Below are positions 39,801 to 41,311 of a stretch of 41,311 bases of DNA, in pieces (position 1 is the first letter of the stretch; the number at the start of each line of letters is the position of its first letter). The stretch covers positions 1 through 41,311 of the forward strand of contig RDYN01000121.1 in NCBI GenBank assembly GCA_004293365.1, written 5' to 3'. Under the pieces are notes generated by a model. It saw only the letters and a program-made list of their open reading frames with translations. It was not told the origin of the DNA and did not search any database. The DNA is from Oscillatoriales cyanobacterium. Its GTDB lineage: Bacteria; Cyanobacteriota; Cyanobacteriia; Cyanobacteriales; Microcoleaceae. Made by a program: the position numbers and the translations under genes.

Positions 39801-40518
39801 GGTCTGCTTCCTTAACCAGCTCTTCTGTGCGTTTTCGCAATTGCTCCTCTAGAGTAGTTTGGAGTGCTGTTGACCGTCTATGAGCTTCATCTAAAAGTTT
39901 TGCTTGCTGTATTGCTATTCCTAAATGCACCGCAATTTGACTGGCAAAGTCAATTTCATCTTGCTGCCACTGGCGCGGGGCGCGACATTGGTGAATGCAG
40001 AGCAATCCCCAAAGTTTCTTGCCTTTGACTAAAGGTACGATTAAGTTGGCTTTTACCTGAAACTGGGCAAGAATAGCAATATGGCAATCGCTCAATCCGG
40101 CTTTATAGATATCATTTACTGCCTGAATTCTTCCTTGCTGATACCGCAGTGAATATTGTTTTCCAAAGCAGTGGTCGTGTACCTTTACAGCTTTTGCGGA
40201 ATCAAACTCTGGCAGCACGTCTTCTGACACAAATTCGCCGTCGTCAAATCCTGAATCCTGGTAAAATTGAAATATTGCTACTCGATCGGCATTCAGGAGT
40301 TGTCGCACTTCCCGAGCGGTTGATTGAAAAATAATATCTAAGTCTAACGACTCGCGAATTTTGGTCACTACAGCAAATAGCGCCTTTTGTTTGGCAACTA
40401 TAGCGGGTTCGGGTTTTGAGGCAGACTCTAGTTCGGCAACGCGCGCTTTGAGGGTTTCTACCTCAATTTTGAGGGACTCGTAATCTTCTGTATCTAATCC
40501 TACGTAATTTTCTGACAT
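36892..40518 (-). CDS. Large hybrid histidine kinase with three cyanobacteriochrome-like GAF domains
   Basis: The 1208-residue protein contains a short coiled coil, then three GAF domains (about 45-210, 240-405, 425-590). Each has a DIY-(K/N)-x-G-x-S-x-C-H-I motif, with Cys145, Cys339 and Cys522 each followed by His. This is the typical bilin-attachment pattern of phytochrome/cyanobacteriochrome GAFs. A PAS domain (about 605-715), HisKA with His729 (TVSHELRTPLTSVLGF), and HATPase boxes (INLISNAVKFTESG; DTGIGIAP; GTGLGLPISKQI) follow. The first receiver has Asp1042 (LIILDVMMPHIDG); the second (about 1115-1195) keeps Asp1163 but lacks the acidic pair and terminal Lys. A light-sensing role is inferred. 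It leads an operon with a response regulator. Confidence 0.9.
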   Translation of the reverse strand: MSENYVGLDTEDYESLKIEVETLKARVAELESASKPEPAIVAKQKALFAVVTKIRESLDLDIIFQSTAREVRQLLNADRVAIFQFYQDSGFDDGEFVSEDVLPEFDSAKAVKVHDHCFGKQYSLRYQQGRIQAVNDIYKAGLSDCHIAILAQFQVKANLIVPLVKGKKLWGLLCIHQCRAPRQWQQDEIDFASQIAVHLGIAIQQAKLLDEAHRRSTALQTTLEEQLRKRTEELVKEADRERAITRMIDKIRQTLDMETIFQTAATEVRKLLNVDRIAIYQFREDYFGDFIFESESGNWPKLVGSGWEDPYLNEHQGGRFRCAETFIADDIYNAGQSDCHIEALEYFGVKSCAVVAIFKGEKLWGLLSAFQHTGARHWEDTEVKLLNQIATHLGVALQQSEYLEQIQFQAKQQAKAAEQERTLTRVIERIRQTLNIDKIFSATTQEVRQILNCDRVGVYRFFPNWSGEFVSESVAEGWIPLVTDKIKTVWQDDYLQKTEGGRYRHQEIFVVDDIYKIGHSPCHIEILEQIQAKAYCVAPVFVGENLWGLLAAYQNSGPREWEAGEVRLLAQVGSQLGVAMNQAELLDRTKKQSWELRTTLADLNAIVDNLADGLLVTDIEAKITRFNPALLAMFELKDVDLKGKKVSEIFPKKLAKLVEATEHREGEIVTLEVELGNSRIGQALATTILKEAVKDEADRSLGSVILIRDVTVEREVDRMKTDFLATVSHELRTPLTSVLGFASLIKEKLEEVIVPGVASEDRKIKKALNKVADNINIIVSEAERLTSLINDVLDIAKMEAGRVEWQLQPTNPVQILKQAIAATSSLLEKNNLKLIKDFSPGLPQVLVDRDRMVQVAINLISNAVKFTESGSVTCRARVEGDELVISIIDTGIGIAPEDQSKVFERFKQVGDILTEKPKGTGLGLPISKQIVEHHGGRIWLESELGKGSTFSFSIPLVKNIEPVEKCKIINDLIGQLKQQVLSRTPLGVKKGQQILVVDDEPNIREMLRQSLEQEGYKVAEAINGRDAICNAKAVKPDLIILDVMMPHIDGFDVAAVLKNDPETRGIPIIIVSLTQDRERGYRLGVDSYFTKPINVTVLLKEIGLLLRQGMSNKKVLVVVSQGSTLKTLSDALVFQGYNVIEASDGRECLDRVRAMELDLIIIDEALSQEQELVKKLRLTKGLENVSIIVFGDIAEDNGLSKHIHGELL

Positions 40519-41095
40519 GGGTTTAACTCTCTTGTGGTTAGTTTATTAAGTATTGATAGTTGTTTATTTTGATAAGTATTAACTCAATTTAATTTTTTTT
40601 CAACCAACTTTAGACAGGATTTGCTCTGAGGGTTTGATAACTATTAATTAACGCTCAGTGCCCTAGATTGGCGATCGCGCGAGTTGAATAGTCGATCGAA
40701 CGCTGCCCCGATCGAGCGGCCTTACACGCCCAACTGCTACAGCATTTTTATGATATATGACTTGAGTAACAAGCTGTTTAAAACGCGCTGAGTCCCCTTC
40801 AGACTGGCATTCCCCGCCCCGCATCTATATTCTTTTGGCAATTTTCCAAGCTCAGACACAGCGCCGCATCCCGATCGCGCGCGGCTACCACGGAGAAGAT
40901 GTCCCCTACAAAACACTATATATACATTGCGACAACTGCGAGGGATTGCCCCTACAGCATCAATCTGGCATCTTGCACCAAAGTCCGCAACGGGCTCGCG
41001 TGCGGGTTCCAGCATCAATAATGGGCTTTTTCGCCTCTCTATCGTTTCATCAGCTTTCCTAATGACGCCCATCAGTTAAGCTGTCGTTACAGGCC
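40519..41095. other. Gene-free stretch between kinase and psbA
   Basis: No convincing gene is seen. A minus-strand frame at 40737-41072 has irregular composition (clusters of Cys/Arg) and no domain. The A/T-rich 40519-40640 part is likely the kinase promoter region, with GAGAG about 10 bases before its ATG. Confidence 0.5.
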
Positions 41096-41124
41096 TTTAC
41101 AAACCTTAACAGTACCGTTAATAA
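41096..41124 (+). promoter_or_regulatory. psbA promoter
   Basis: TTTACA and TAATAA are separated by 17 bases, a good sigma-70-type promoter, 50 bases before the psbA ATG. This layout is typical of cyanobacterial psbA genes, whose transcription responds to light. Confidence 0.65.
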
Positions 41125-41173
41125 TAGAGACATCATCCGAACATTGAAAACCAAATACAGCAATCATAAAACC

Positions 41174-41311
41174 ATGACAGCCACCTTACAGCAGCGCGAA
41201 AGCGCTAATATCTGGTCGCAGTTTTGCAACTGGGTCACCAGCACCGACAACCGCATTTATGTAGGTTGGTTCGGAGTCTTGATGATTCCCACCTTGCTAA
41301 CTGCCACAATC
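41174..41311 (+). CDS. psbA: Photosystem II D1 protein, 5' part
   Basis: The first 46 codons ([20 protein letters not shown] ... [19 protein letters not shown]) match the highly conserved D1 N-terminus up to the first membrane helix. D1 binds the reaction-centre cofactors and the manganese cluster of photosystem II in thylakoid membranes. The gene runs off the right edge, so the D1 isoform (residue 130 and the C-terminal extension) cannot be judged. No strong Shine-Dalgarno precedes the ATG. Confidence 0.97.
   Translation, partial: MTATLQQRESANIWSQFCNWVTSTDNRIYVGWFGVLMIPTLLTATI

Noticed and set aside
40737-41072. 111-residue minus-strand frame before psbA
   Set aside because: Irregular composition, no domain, no ribosome-binding site, and it covers the likely psbA upstream region.
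1-41311. tRNA, rRNA or known riboswitch genes
   Set aside because: I looked through the intergenic stretches and saw no cloverleaf with a GGTTCRA-type arm and no recognisable riboswitch core; a covariance-model scan could still find one.

Overview
The window comes from a filamentous cyanobacterium, most likely an Oscillatoriales member of the Microcoleus/Oscillatoria/Tychonema type. Evidence: abundant HIP1 octamers (GCGATCGC), the 5' end of psbA (photosystem II D1) at the right edge, heptameric short tandem repeats, GGACTTTAGTCC palindromic repeats, CCCGGTTTC repeats, and several small inverted-repeat elements. The genus is an inference from repeat style, not from a database match.

Layout. 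0-6.8 kb: a gene fragment, a DALR-domain protein, a Crp/Fnr-family regulator with an acidic tail, the methionine-salvage pair mtnX and mtnB bracketed by inverted copies of one repeat, a patatin-like phospholipase and an MlaE-type lipid-transport permease. 6.9-13.2 kb: an SGNH hydrolase, two small unknown proteins, a membrane-anchored lambda-lysozyme-like protein, an NmrA/Tic62-like SDR protein, a decayed IS200/IS605-like element and a DUF1997 protein. 13.2-13.6 kb: two unrelated small inverted-repeat elements, one with an 8-bp target duplication.

13.6-27 kb is the most unusual region. It holds two tandem paralogous operons on the minus strand. Each encodes, in order, a small tail-anchored protein (zinc-ribbon-like in one copy), one or more proteins built from an unrecognised ~190-residue domain that looks beta-rich, and a long Pro/Thr-rich PEP-CTERM surface protein. 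The downstream operon ends with a translationally coupled gene that joins an O-antigen ligase/polymerase membrane domain to a right-handed beta-helix (pectate-lyase-like) domain. Both operons start behind a nearly identical ~225-bp noncoding block followed by arrays of a 32-34-bp repeat. The PEP-CTERM 3' ends are also nearly identical at DNA level, while the middles have diverged strongly. I read this as a cell-surface or exopolysaccharide system whose cassettes diversify between conserved ends (inference).

27-40.5 kb is a signalling region with two separate histidine kinase/adenylate cyclase modules facing each other. On the plus strand are a PAS-GAF hybrid kinase and a REC-adenylate cyclase. 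On the minus strand are a very large hybrid kinase with three GAF domains that each carry a bilin-type Cys-His motif, a single-domain response regulator, a GAF-adenylate cyclase and a metallophosphoesterase. hisG, a glutathione S-transferase and an OmpR-family regulator lie between. After ~650 bases without a convincing gene comes the psbA promoter and the truncated psbA gene.
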